64,000 bases of DNA from positions 1,301,043-1,365,042 of the forward strand of contig VZTI01004623.1 of assembly GCA_013397865.1 (NCBI GenBank), written 5' to 3'. The position numbers and the translations under genes were made by a program. The notes under the pieces are model-generated. The model ran no database searches, was not told where the DNA came from, and saw nothing but the letters and a program-made list of their open reading frames with translations. The DNA is from Struthidea cinerea (Eukaryota > Chordata > Aves > Passeriformes > Corcoracidae). Below, in pieces: positions 44,854 through 57,172 of the stretch (position 1 is the first letter of the stretch; each line of letters begins with the position of its first letter).

Positions 44854-46869
44854 CCCCAGGTCAGTGCGGGGCAGAGCTTTGGGTTTATTTCTGTTTTACC
44901 CCAGGTCAGTGCGGGGCCGAGCTTTGGGTTTATTTCTGTTTTACCCCAGGTCAGTGCGGGGCCGAGCTTTGGGTTTATTTCTGTTTTACCCCAGGTCAGT
45001 GCGGGGCAGGCTGCAGGGCCAGCTCTGGGGTCTCTTCTGTCCCAGCCTGGGATAAGGAGCACAGGAAGGGCCCTTCCCACCCTGACCATCTTGGGATTCC
45101 AGGCAGCAGCAGCTTGGCAGCCCTTCAGCTGGAATTTCTCGTTGTGACCCAGAGTAATACTTTCAACCTTCCTGTTTTCCATCAAGCATGAAGAACATGA
45201 TCGAAATATTAGGAAAATGTCCTGAGTATTATTGTCCATCTGATTCAGGCATCTGGCATGTGAGCGACTGAGTGCTGCTCAGTAATGCCCACTCTTTAAA
45301 AAGTGTTTGTTTTAATGGAAAATAAAATGTCCCAGATGAAGGCATTATTTATTTCTGGCTGCACACACTAAAGGCCTTTTAAATTACTTCATTCATTATT
45401 AATTGAAGAAGAATCGTCATATTACTCAGAGTGAAAACCTTATACAATTACCTGCTCAGAGAATCCATTTTTTTAGCATCTTAACTCTCTGTAAAAGGAA
45501 CCTTTTTGGAGAACACAGAGGCTGGAGAGGGCAGGCAGTGCATTGAGCTATTAGACTTTTCACCTAATAGCAGGGCTGAAGGCTCCCTGCCCTGTCTTAA
45601 ATCCTTAACTGTGGTGTCAGCTTAAAGGAAATGCTGGGGTTTTGCTTTCATTTTATCCTCATCTGTTCTGTCTTTTTAAGCCTCTTGAGTGTCCATGCTG
45701 AGCCATGTCACATTCCAAATGATCCACATACTGTGCATTTTAATGAGTTGCTAACAGTGATTATACAAAAAGCAATCTCAGAAATATTTACTGAGTCAAA
45801 AAAAAAGCCTATGGGGAACTAATTAGCTTTTTAAGAATTGGCTTTTTGAAAGCCTCAGACTCTGGAAAAGTTGAACTTGGAAGCAGTTTCAAAGTTGAAG
45901 AAGTGACTGGAAGAAAAGGGAATGAGTTGTAATGGAGTGTTTGTAACTGAGTATTCCACATCCCAGCCTTCTCTGTGCCGGACAGAAGCTGCACTGGAAG
46001 CTGAATATAGAATATATAGAGAGACAAGAAATGCAGTTGTTATGCCGAGAAATGCCACGTAATGCCTGGATCTTGTGTCAGGTTTCTGCAGCCTTTCTGG
46101 GGGGGTTGATCAGAGAGGGACAAAGTCTTTGTCTCTCTGTCCCTGACCAGTTCCCTCCACCAGGATTTCTTTAAATGATGATATTGGAAACTCACTGCAT
46201 AGTGGGCAGTGTCGAGAAAATTCTGGTTAGTTTGGGACAGAGCTGATTAAAGTTTCCCTTTCCTGAGATGTAAAATGCAATCCAAGGTTTTCTTATTCCC
46301 TGAATATTTACTTCTGTCCCTTACAAGGGAAAGTGATCCCAATAATGTGACATTTGTCATCAGACGGTGACAGATAGAAGGAATTGAGAATTTACTTGGA
46401 TCGGGCCTACATTGTAAATAAAAGCCATCTTCAGTGATAGGAGGGATTGCAGGAGCATCCAAATGCTCGTGGTGCAGTTAAGCTCTGCAGGAACTGTTCG
46501 AGTGCAGACTGTTCAAGTCTGGAAATATAAGGGACAAATCCTGTTAATAATGGGCCAAATGTCAATCCAGAAATTCAAACATGGGCCTGGTCCTTGAGGG
46601 CTGACTCTGTGTGCCCAGGGTATTACTGAGATCAGGAAGATTCGGAAGGAGTTGGCTTTGTTGCCCTTCAGTCAAATCCCAAATAACATTGGAAATGTTG
46701 CAGAGGTGTGCTGGGGAAGGGCTCAGGGTTCTGGACCTCTCCTTTAGAGCTCACAGGCTCCAGTGAGGGGCTGGGCAGGGACAGTTTGTGTGCAGTTTCT
46801 GAGCCTTTTCTTTAAGCAAAGCAGAACCAGGGGGAAGTGAAGACTGGTCATGTTGTGTTTCAGTGGTTT

Positions 46870-47200
46870 CATGGAATCCCAGAGTGGTTTGGGTTGGAAG
46901 GGACCTTAAATCCCACCCAGCCCCACCCCTGCCATGGCAGGGACACCTCCCACTGTCCCAGGCTGCTCCAAGCCCCAATGTCCAGCCTGGCCTTGGGCAC
47001 TGCCAGGGATCCAGGGGCAGCCACAGCTGCTCTGGGCACCCTGTGCCAGGGCCTCACCTCCCTCACAGGGAGGAATTCCTTCCCAAAATCCCATCTGTCC
47101 CTGCCCTCTGGCAGTGGGAAGCCATTCCCCTGTGTCGTTTCACTTCATGCTCTTGTAAAAATCCCCTCTCCGTGTGTCCTGTAGGCTCCCTTCGGGCACA
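46870..47200 (-). mobile_element. CR1 LINE, antisense, about 330 bp
   Basis: The best preserved CR1 here: ATGGAATCCCAGAGTGG, GGTTGGAAGGGACCTTAAA, CCATGGCAGGGACACCTCCC, CACTGCCAGGGATCCAGGGG, GGAATTCCTTCCCAAAATCC and TGTCCTGTAGGCTCCCTTC in order. It is close in sequence to the copy at 4984-5185, so the two are probably the same subfamily. Confidence 0.92.
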
Positions 47201-47919
47201 TCCTGCTGGGTTCTGTCCTTCCAGCCTGGCCTTGCCCTGCTCCTGTGGCTTTGCTCCATCTCCGCCTCGCCTGAGCAGAATCACAATGGGGCAGGGTTCG
47301 ATTTACAAAGTTAATTGAGCTCATAAGAGGGATCACTGGAGCACTGGTGCAGGCCTAATGCTATTTGCATCTTTACACACCTATTTAATTTTGCAAATCT
47401 GGCCGTAGGTACTCTGTAGATCCCGAAATCCACTCTGGCTTTGGCTCACATCAGCCAGGCCAGGGTTTGTCTGCAGCAGAGGCACGGACTGAACAGAGAC
47501 CCCACGAAAACCTGGGAGGTGGCACCCAGGGCGTGTTAAACTCTGAGATCACCCCGGTGTTCCCTCTGCAGTGCAGGAACCTCGCTGGCCTGGGCAGGCT
47601 TTGTTCTACCTCGGGTGAGGCACTTAATGACTCCTCCTGAATGGTCTCATCTAAATAAGTGTTAATGCCTCATCTCAGAGCAGGGGCAAACCTGGGCTGC
47701 ACAAGGGCTGTGTTATGGCTGCAGAACCATCATCCCATCCCTCCCATTCCATTCTCATCTCTTCCTGGGATGTAAGGAGCACACGTGGCTCATTAGCTAC
47801 AGACTTCATTAAAGGCCAGGTGACTTCAGCATTCCTTCCTCATAGCTCTGCTCCTTCTGCTTTCTCTTCTATGAATAAAATTTGAATTTTTGGAAGCCTT
47901 GAAATCAATTCCCCCTGCT

Positions 47920-47930
47920 CCCCCCCCCCC
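47920..47930. repeat. C11 homopolymer run
   Basis: Eleven consecutive C bases. Prone to length error in assembly. Confidence 0.9.
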
Positions 47931-48184
47931 ATTTCATGTATAGCAGAATACAAAAATAAATAATAAATCCCTGAGAAATCCAGGCGCCCTCTGCAAACCT
48001 ACTTAGTGCAGGGCAGCAAAGGTTGTCACAGGAGTCAGTGAAAACAAACAGCTGTTCATTATGCTATCCACGCTTTCATCTTTTATCTTCTTTATTTAAA
48101 AAAGGTGAGCTTTAAACACCACACTGCCATAGGAAGTTTATTCTAATAAGTGCATGGCAGCCAGATCAGAGAATCTTTTTGTTC

Positions 48185-48290
48185 AGGGCTTGGAGCGCCC
48201 TGGGACAGTGGGAGATGTCCCTGCCTCGGCAGGGGTGGGATGAGATGGTCCCGAAGGTCCCTCCCAGCCCAAGCATTGTGGGATTTTCTG
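48185..48290 (+). mobile_element. CR1 LINE 3'-end fragment
   Basis: GGAGATGTCCCTGCC, CAGGGGTGGGATGAGATGG, AAGGTCCCTCCCAGCCC and TTGTGGGATTTT are a CR1 tail in sense. Confidence 0.85.
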
Positions 48291-50663
48291 TGTGCTGACA
48301 GGATGGAGCAGGCTCAGGTTCCCACCCGCTGCCTTCCAGTGCAAAGGTGGGAAGCGAGGAAAGGCAGAATCCGTCCACTCCCACGACAGTGACCGAGAGC
48401 CTCAAAGTGACCTCCTGGAAGTCACCAACCCTCTGACAGCTTCACTGCCTCTCGATGCTTGGCCCTCCTCTCCTGCAGTGCCAGGCGTTCAGGCTCTAGG
48501 ACCCACTTTATCTGTACTTTACAGCATCTTCTCCATTTGTTCTTCTAAGCAGGTGTTAATAACACACAGATAATTTTTCTGAGTAAGAAATAAAATTCAC
48601 CTACATGCTGCCAGCTCGACGCCTCCAGGGAAGTGTTCTGAGTCTAGAGCTGGTAGAATATTTTATTCTGTTTCAGAGTTTTTTCAAAGATGGACTGAAG
48701 GACTATGCTCACAATTGTTAATTTTGCTTGAAATCATTGGGATTTTTGTTAGGAAACAAAACAATTGCAACCACAGACTTTTTAAGTGAAAGTAACAGAA
48801 GCCAATTGAAAATAGGGGCTGGTTTGTGAATAGTTCAATTTCCTTTGTCTGTATTTGATTAAAACCACCTCAGATTTAAAAGGATTTTTCTTTCAAATAG
48901 AAAGAAAATCAAGAAGAAAAATAGCCCTGCCTGAAAGTCCCTGTTATTTTCTTCTTTGTTGGAGTGTTTTATCATTCTCAGCAAAAATTAACCGGAGTTG
49001 TCGAAGTTTGCCAGTGATGGATAGTGTCACCTTAAATGTTACCAGTCAAAACTTGTTTTCTGCTCTTTCCTTCCTCCAGAATTCAGGTGGGCAGTTTGCC
49101 AGAGTGTAAAATTCCTTTTTGTGCAGTTTGAGAAGCCAGCAGCACTGGCCAGTTCTCAGTGCAAACCCCTATGGGGCTGGGGACGGGGTCCAGCCCGGGT
49201 GTCGGTCCCAGAGCTCCGAGCGTCTCTTTGCACTCCCTCCAGCAGCCCCAGAGCCTCTGCTGGGGTGCCAGGGGGTGCCCCTGTGTGCCCCCCGTGCACC
49301 TGCCCTGGCTGTTCCCTGCAGGGTTTCACAACGAGCTCGATGCTCCTTCCCCCGGGTAACGCTCACAAAGTTGGTTTGGAACTTCCGGCTCTACAAATGT
49401 GTTTCTCCCAGATGAGAAAGCAGACAGCTTGTGCTGAAAATTAACTTGCTAATAAAAATAATTAGTACACGAAGGGACAATCACCAAAATCAAACCCTGC
49501 TTTGTTTCTCTAAGTGTGTTTGAGTATGGCATGAATAGGAGCAGATTATAAGAATAAATCACTTGAGATCTGCATCTCGGGACCAAGCTGAATGATGCTT
49601 CTTGTCTCTCTAGATACCTCAGGTCCTTTTCTTTGTAGTTTTGCATTTGAGCAGCCAGATTTTTATGCACATTCATAAGTATTTCAGAAAAAACAAATCA
49701 CTCAGTTGTCTGGTTTGTTTTCTGGTACCACAGCTACAAAGTGAAATTACCATTTTGCAGCTTCCACCAGTAAATCTTTTGTCGGGTCCTAAATCCCCTG
49801 CCTGGCCCTTCCCATCACTGCTTGTACAGTTGGGAAATTCACAGCTTTCCCATCAGCAGGTTTTATTTTCTAATTCTCTTCCTGTCCTAGAAGATTTTTC
49901 ATCATTACTTGCACAATCTGAGATTTAAACCATCATCTGTTACTTCTTTCTCATGTCTGCTGTGAAGAATTTCCCCTTTCCCCCCTCAGCCTTTACTTTC
50001 TCTGAGATCTCCCAGGAGGAAGGTGAGCATTCCTGAGATATCCTTTCTTTCCTGTTGCTATTTATGCACCTTGGGAAGCTGAGCTTTTCCCTGTAGATGC
50101 GACACTCGGAGTGCTGAGTCTGACTTGATGCCTCCATAAAACACTTGCCTGTGAATTCATTCTCTTGCAATTGCTGATTCCCCATCCTCCCTGCAGGTAC
50201 AAACCACCCAGATACCTTTATTGGAATTTATCTATGGGAGTGATGTGCAGCAGCCTCATTTCCCAAGGTGATTTTGGAATAAACAAGCCAACAAAACCTG
50301 AGTCAAAGCAGAACATAAAACCCCTAAAACAAACAGCCAGGAGCCCAGGTCTGCAGTAGGCATTTTTCTTCTTGCCTTTGCCATAGAGAAGGGAGGGATG
50401 CCAGGATCTAGGTGCCTGGCAGTGTGTCCTGCACAAGCCGTGCAGCTTCACCTCCTGGATCTGTCAGGGATTTATGCAGTGACAGGCACGGAGGCTCCTG
50501 TCCCTTCTCCCTGCAGGTTTGCGACAGCTCTAAGAGCCCCACAGAGTGACCCAAGTCACAAACAGTCCCTCCCTGGCTGGCCAGGGAATCAGGTGAGGGA
50601 GAGCTGAGTGCCAGAGATTGGTTTCTTTGGATGTTTGGGGGTTTTATCACAGGTCTTGAACAG

Positions 50664-50930
50664 AATCGTGGAATCGTTAAGGTTGGAAAAGACCTTTGAG
50701 ATCACCCAGTGCAGCCACCAGCCAGCACCACCCATGTTCACCACTAACCCTCATCCTCCAGGGCCGCATCCAGGCATGGTGACCCCCCACCACTGCCCTG
50801 GGCAGCTGTGCCAGTGCTTGACAACCCTTCCCATGAAGAAAGTTTTCCCAATGTCCAACCTGAACCTCTCCTGGCACAACTTGAGGCCATTTCCTCTTGT
50901 CCTGTGGCTTCTTACCTGGGAGAAGAGACT
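50664..50930 (-). mobile_element. CR1 LINE, antisense, different subfamily
   Basis: AATCGTGGAATCGTTAAGG, TTGGAAAAGACCTTTGAGATC, CCACCACTGCCCTGGGCAGC, TTCCCAATGTCCAACCTGAA and GGCCATTTCCTCTTGTCCTG. The TTAAGGTTGGAAAAGACC start marks a subtype distinct from the 46870 copy. Confidence 0.92.
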
Positions 50931-51254
50931 AATGGGAATAAGTGGGAAACAAACCAGGTTTCTCCCTCCTCCTGCTTTAGTAAAATCAGTGGCTGAGCTT
51001 TAAGCTGCTGGATTCGGTACACGGATTTCCTCTGGTTTCAGCACATTTTGTGCCTTTTGTATCCCAGGGGCAGTTAAGCCCCTGCAAGTCTAAACCCTCT
51101 TTTATCCAGTGCTAGATCAAAAATGCCTTCTAAAAATACCTCACATTTGAGCAGTTCTTGGGGGAATCACCTTTGCCTCATTTTGAGGAAGACAGGCAAG
51201 AGAACAGACAAGAAGACATCCTTTCCTAAACTGCGGCACTGCCGAAGTTCAGGA

Positions 51255-51310
51255 TAGAATCCTGGAATGATTTGGGTTGGAAGGGGCCTTAAAAGTCATC
51301 CCATGTGGGG
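51255..51310 (-). mobile_element. CR1 tail fragment, antisense
   Basis: AGAATCCTGGAATGATTTGG then GGTTGGAAGGGGCCTTAAAAG. Confidence 0.8.
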
Positions 51311-51359
51311 GCTTGGGCCAAACATTTGATCAGCTGCAGCTGTTTGTTCCTAAAAGGTT

Positions 51360-51393
51360 GGATTTGGAGATCCTTTCCAACCTTTATGATCCC
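51360..51393 (+). mobile_element. CR1 tail fragment, sense
   Basis: GGATTTGGAGATCC, TTTCCAACC and TTTATGATC resemble the CR1 sense tail, opposite to the copy 50 bases to its left. Confidence 0.55.
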
Positions 51394-52231
51394 CCGTGCT
51401 TGGTTCTGGCAGGACCCCGGGCGGCGCATCCTGACTGCCACTGCTGCTCTGTTGGGAGGGAAGTTTTCTTGCTGTTTATATTTTTACGGTGAAATAATTT
51501 CCTGTTAAAATGAATGGGTGGGTTTAGGTTTTAATGGAACCAGAGTCTTCCCAGTAAAATCAGCCTTATTCCCATAATTGTGCTTAATAATTTTATCTCA
51601 TATAGCAACTCTGTCCCCTGAAAACCGAGGTAAAACTTCCCTGCCCGTCAGTGAGAGTGGCAGGTTTGATGTGTCAGGAAAATGAGGGTAAAACTCTGGA
51701 TGGCTTCACAGAGCTCACGTACCTCCAGCCTTGCTCCGATTTATGAGTATGAGCTGGGAAAGTTTTGTGATTTTAATTTTATTTATTGAGTATAATCATT
51801 GCGCTTTGAGCAGGAAAACAGACTGATCCTTGTCTTTTCTCTGTCCTGTCTAAATCTCATCTGTAATACCAGAACAGCCAAAGTTCCTTGCCTTGCTGGT
51901 GGAACAGACTGCTTAAGCACTAAGCCCTGGTAATCCAGTTTGTGTTTTCCTACCAGTAACTGTAATATGAAGATATGCACAGCTTGTGCTTGATGTAAGC
52001 ACTGAGATCATGACAGTGCTCCCAAATCCTTTTGTTTTAAGATTTATTTAGTTGATAAACTTTACATGTTTGTCCTTCATTTGTCACTTCTTAGCAGGGG
52101 ATTTAGCCCCAAGGCAGCTTCCCATTCCTTCCTCTCTCCTTCTGCCTGGAGATTTATTGGTACAGGAGCCCTGGAGGTGTCACCTGCAGGTGGCAAAGCG
52201 AGAGGCTCTGAGGGATGTGACTTGTGGCTCT

Positions 52232-52292
52232 TTATGTGACCTTGGGCAGACTAAGCAGCTCTTTTCTCCTCCTCTCTCACCTAATAGTGAGG
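52232..52292 (+). mobile_element. MIR-like fossil, sense
   Basis: TATGTGACCTTGGGCAGACTAAGC, then a CTCTC-rich and CTAATAGTGAGG part, recalls the MIR core GTGACCTTGGGCAAGT. Low identity. Confidence 0.45.
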
Positions 52293-52867
52293 AGCAATCC
52301 TTTCCTTCCCCTAATCCCAGCGTTTCCTGCTGCTCTTTATCTAAGGGCCTCTGCTCTTTGCACTGGCAGTGTCCACTCACTGTTGTCATAATCATTATTT
52401 ACACTTAGATTAAGCATTCATATTATTCAGTGCATGGCATTAATAATATCAAAATGCCATTTTATACAATATTTAAGATCAGAATTTCCTGTTGGAAATC
52501 AATGAGAGCATCTTCCTAAAAAATCAGTGACCTGAATGTCCCTTCTTATATAAGACGTGTCTATATTTATCAATGCTGATATCAGCCGCTGTGGTTACCT
52601 GGCTGTTCATGGCTTGCACAGAATCCTGAGATGTGTTTCTCACACAACCAGTCCCCTCTCAGGAGAGGGGGACTTTTAGTCTGCACCAAGATTTAAATGA
52701 ATTTCTGTTTAGATTTAAAGCAGAAGCCTGCAGATGAAAGGCTCCAGCTCCCAGTAAGAGAATTATTTGGCAGCCCCTGCCCAGGACACTCTGGTACCCA
52801 GGAGGGGCTGTTCCTCCCCAGTCCCACACGGCCCAAGGTGACTGAGCCCTGTTCAGAACATCATCTG

Positions 52868-52965
52868 TTAGCAGAGCTGGGTCAGGGAGAGAGCCTGGAT
52901 TCTATTCCCAGTCCTGCTGGAAATGACACCTCCGTGTACCCTGGACAAATTTAGAGTCAGAGCAA
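52868..52965 (+). mobile_element. MIR-like fossil, sense
   Basis: GAGCCTGGATTCTATTCCCAG, TCCTGCTGG, then GTGTACCCTGGACAAATTTAG follows the MIR order GGATTC..AATCCCAG.TCTGC...TGTGACCCTGGGCAAATCA. Confidence 0.5.
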
Positions 52966-53138
52966 GGATGTCAAGTGATCAATGCCACTGAAAGCAAGGC
53001 CCCTCTCTTCAGTCTGCAATAAATCTGTGTACATTGCATATGATACACAACACTTGCACTCTCAAATTGCAGAGGGATTAGGGCTCTGTTTGCTGAGCTC
53101 AACGTTTTGTGTTTATCCGGGAGTTTTCATCCATACAT

Positions 53139-53156
53139 ATGTATAGATCTATACAT
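53139..53156. repeat. 18-bp perfect palindrome
   Basis: ATGTATAGATCTATACAT equals its own complement and overlaps the palindrome ATACATATGTAT to its left. Confidence 0.8.
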
Positions 53157-55574
53157 CTATCTCCTGCATCTGATTTAGTCTGGGGTGTAATCAGTGAAAC
53201 ATTGCAGGGTAACCTCATCACCTGGAAGCGTTCTAGTGGGAAAATGTGCAGCACCAGCAGGAATTCAGATTAAAGATGTTAAAAAAAATATGTATCTTTT
53301 CATCAGTGCTTTCTTCCTCGTTAAACACGGAGTTTGCTCATAAGTATTTGCCAAATAAAAAGGGAGAAATAGGTAAAAGCAAATACTCTGCAATTCAGTT
53401 CCTTTAAATTTCCCCAGAAGGTTCACCTTAGCTTAATTTAATATCCCCTCAGTCCTCCCAAGCCATCCGCTTGGCTGGGATGCAAACCAAATGTGTGTGG
53501 ATTTATCCTGCCAGCCCTGGGGTGTCGGGAGCTCCAACAGCCAGGGGTGCTGGGGCCCCTGCGGGGCAGCAGGGTCTGCAGGAGCCCCTCATGCCCAGCA
53601 GGAACTGCCCTTGGCCCCCCTGGAGCCTCTGGGGATGAAGGTACAGCCAGGGCTGAGTGAGGAGCTTGGCCAGGGCCTCGGGAGCAGCTGCTGGAGCCAC
53701 ACAGAGACCGACCTCGTCCCCAGCTCAGAGACTGTCCAGTGCCCACAGCCCTGCCACAGCTCCCTGCAGTTCCCCTCTGGAACACCAGTGTGTGTGCTGG
53801 GATTCAGGTGGAGCACAGGCTCTGAGCCCTGGCTTGCACAAGGGTCTTACCTGACTGCGCTCCGCTGAAGGGCAGGGGTGGGGGGATGTTGGACCAAGCT
53901 CAAATCTCTGTGAGGCGCCTTTTTTTTTTCCTTGCCAGTGTGACGTTCTCTGCCTTTGGACTTGCTGGTATTTCAGCACTAGGTGTGGCTTAACAAAGAT
54001 CAGTTTTTTATCTAAGTAAAATGCCAACAAAATTCATTCCTTGGAGGCTGCTTTGGTGTTTCACTTCTCCAGTTTACACCAGGGGCAGAAGAGGTTGTTT
54101 GGGGAGTTCTTTAATATTCATGAGGTGTTAGTTCACTGCTGTTTCAGAGGTAGATTCCTGTAAGGTTCTCCAGGCAAGTAAATGGATTAGTTTGACTTTC
54201 AGTGATTTTTCACACGTAACAAACTCTGTGGTTAAGTAAGGGCTGGCCTTCAGCTGGGCAATTTTCAAAGTGCATTTATATTCATGAGTTATCTGGCAGT
54301 CACTATTTCACAGCCACAGGATGGTGTTCAGATTTACAAAAGGAGGGGACATATCTGGAGCAGTGCTCAAGTTTTTGGCCTTGGAGTTGCTGTAAGTCAA
54401 TGCCATCTATTACATGTGGTTACATATTTCTGTGCAGTGCATGCTGAGGAGGGTTTGTTGTGTGTTGGGTGCTGCTGCCTGGCTCTGAACACGCTGGAGC
54501 TCACCCTGCTGCAGTTCTGTCCTTGTGGCTCTCCAGCACTGTGACCATGGATGTGAAGATGCCCTTCTGGGCAGGGCAGGATGGCAGGACAATCCCCAGA
54601 ACCTTCCTAAGCTGTAAAATCTGCTCTTTCAGCTGCTCTGCTGCAGATTTGTTGTATGGGAGGGAATCTTTGAATTCTGAAGTTGCAAAAAAAAGAAAAA
54701 AAAAGAAGTCGCACCCAAGTCCTGGTGTTTTACGAGATTAGGCTGTAGCTCCTGTTTGAAAGCATTTGACGGCTCCTCAAGCCCATCTGTGCAGGTCGTG
54801 TGCTCACACGAGTCATTTCTGGGGTGCAGAAGTAAAGGAATCATAACCCTCGCCAGGGAACTCGCAGTGTAACGCACACAGCCCCGCGCTGAACGCTCTC
54901 CTTTTGCTATTTTGGAGTCTTTGACTGCCTTGAAAAGAACTTGATGCTTGTGTCATTTTATGTAAATCGGGCTCCGTCTGTCACTGCCTATTGTACGCAA
55001 AGGGGTTGGAAAATGCTTTTTTAGAAATGCACAAGGCTATTTCTGCAGAAATAACCACCGTACGCACTTCCATGACACAATATTTTTTCCATAATTGTAG
55101 CACAATTACCCATGGATGGAAATCAGAGGATGATTCTTGCAGCTGTCCTAGAGGTATAATGGAAAAGTTGATATTTTAGCGGCAGAAGGCTTGTTCAGTT
55201 CTGCAGAATTAGAATATTGAGTTGGGACAGGGGTGTCAGCTCAGGCCAACGACCTGGTGAAGGTGCAAAGCCCCAGCAGAGGGGTTGGCATCATCATGGT
55301 GCTGGTTCCCAGGGAGGGACTGCACCTTCTCCCGAAGGACAGGACGTCAGGGAAGTGGTTCAGGGTGTAGAGATCATGCAGAGAACAAACCTTGTGAAGG
55401 AACAAAGCTAGACATGGAAAAGATTTTTAAAAATAATATTTTCCCCCTTTCCTGTTTTTACGGGGAATAGAGGCTCAGGGGGCACCTTGTGGCTCTGCAC
55501 AACTCCCTGACAGGAGGGGGCAGCCGGGGGGGATCGGGCCCTGCTCCCAGGGAACAGGGACAGGAGGAGAGGAA

Positions 55575-55683
55575 TGCCCGGACGTGGCACTCAGTGCTCT
55601 GGGCTGGTGACCAGTTGATGTTTGGTCAAAGTTTGGACTTGATGGTCTTGGAGGTCATTTCCAACCTGAATGATTCTGTGCTT
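55575..55683 (+). mobile_element. CR1 LINE 3'-end fragment
   Basis: GGACGTGGCACTCAGTGCTC, TGGGCTGGTGAC, GACTTGATGGTCTTGGAGG and TCCAACCTGAATGATTCTGTG. Sense tail. Confidence 0.9.
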
Positions 55684-56368
55684 CATAGAAAGATGCTTTT
55701 GGTGTCTGGAAAACCACAGCACTTTTGGAAGGTGTTCTGGGTGTTCCAGGCAGTGATTACAGACTGACCATCGCCCTGCTTCTCTCAGCAGCATTGGATT
55801 CTCCACCAGTCCTAGGCCTGCCCATCATTACAACGTTGGACAGGAAAACAACGAGCGCTACCAAAGATAACTGCAGGTGTTAAATCTATCTGTGCAAGTC
55901 TAAGTGTTCTGGTAAAGTCAGTGTGACAGACTTAGAACCGTGACCCTCTGGGCTGTGCTTGGTTGTGAACCAGGGGTTTAAAATCCTGGCACCGAGCCAT
56001 TTTCCCACTTCACTGTGGTTTTCAAATTGTTATTAATAAAGCATAACACTGTCTATGACTTGATGCAGAGAGACCTTAGTCTTAGTACAAGCCCTCCCAT
56101 TTATTATTTATACAAGCATTTAACAGCTCTGACATATTTCAACAGTAACACCAGGCAGTTGTTTGCAAACCAGAATTAGTAACAAAAAAATGAGATACTT
56201 CAAAAGGGATTTTTTTTACATGCATGTGATTGCATGGGAATCATCCCTGGGTCACAGGAGGAATGATGGAGGATGTGTTGTTTTCTGAGATTTTCAACAG
56301 TTTTACCTCTTGCCTTCTGTCTCCATGTTAGAAGAGCCATTCAAGTCGGGGTATTTCATATACCTGTA

Positions 56369-56376
56369 TGTGTGTG

Positions 56377-56414
<38 letters not shown>

Positions 56415-56422
56415 CACACACA
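56369..56422. repeat. 54-bp perfect palindrome with (TA)15 core
   Basis: A TGTGTGTGCACA arm at 56369-56380, 30 bases of alternating TA, and the complementary arm at 56411-56422. A single N follows at 56423. Confidence 0.9.
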
Positions 56423-57069
56423 NTAATTTAATTTATATATGCAGCAGGGGTTGGGTAAGAAGTGAAGAGATTAATTGTGCTGCCTTATTAGAATCTCAGG
56501 AAAGCTGATTGCCTTTCCCTGCCTGCTCTCACTTCCTGATGGATGGATGGATGCTCCCGTGAATGTTGAGGATTCTGCCTCCTTCCACAGAGGATTACCC
56601 AGGCTGCTGCTGTGGGTTTAGAGAGGTTTAACAGCAGCTTTCCAAAGCCAGGGAATAACCACTGGGGTGGCGAAGACTCCTCTGAGAAATTTCCCTGAGC
56701 AAAGCTGTGGGTGAACCAGAAAATCTGACTGGGGCAGGTCATGGCTCCCAGGAATGTTGTTTAAAAGCAGTGAGGGAGGCAAAGAGCTGCAGGCAGTCAG
56801 ATCCGTGGAGATTTTCACTTACACCTCTGTACCCTTGAAAACAATGACAAATCTCGTGTAATAAGTAAAAATAAACAGTAGGACCCCAAGTCCCAAGAAT
56901 AAAGGGAAGCTCTATCGAACATTTAAAGAAAAAAACATTGATCCTGCACTACTGAAGTGGAGGGAATTTTACGGTTGACTTTGAGGGAAGCAAAAACAAG
57001 TCTTTGAACTGGATTACTTCTAATTTTCGTAGCACTGTGGAAAATATCTCGAGCTCATATGACAAGTCA

Positions 57070-57172
57070 GTATTATCTCCACTCCCAGGGCACTGAAGCT
57101 TGGAGAATGTGAGCCTTTGGAAAATCAAGCAGGAAATGGGTGACAGAGTTGGGAACCAGACCTAAATTTCGC
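57070..57172 (-). mobile_element. MIR/CORE-SINE fossil, antisense
   Basis: TATTATCTCCACTCCCAGGG, CACTGAAGCTTGGAG, ATGGGTGACAGAGTTGGGAACCAGACC has the order of the complement of MIR (TATTATC..CAT...GAGGCTCAGAGAGG...GTGGCAGAGCTGGGA). Confidence 0.5.

Larger units (their letters stand above)
44415..45055. repeat. 45-bp minisatellite interrupted by an insertion
   Basis: Period-45 units start at 44861, 44906, 44951 and 44996 (TCAGTGCGGGG...), nearly identical, with diverged units at about 45008-45050. A separated half unit lies at about 44415-44464. The 389-bp gap between the parts is an inserted element. Because 45 is divisible by three, frames stay open through it on both strands; these are not genes. 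Confidence 0.9.

Noticed and set aside
44736..45239. Minus-strand frame with 15-residue repeats (LTWGKTEINPK type)
   Set aside because: A translation of the 45-bp minisatellite, which is open in several frames. No start context and no flanking coding signal.
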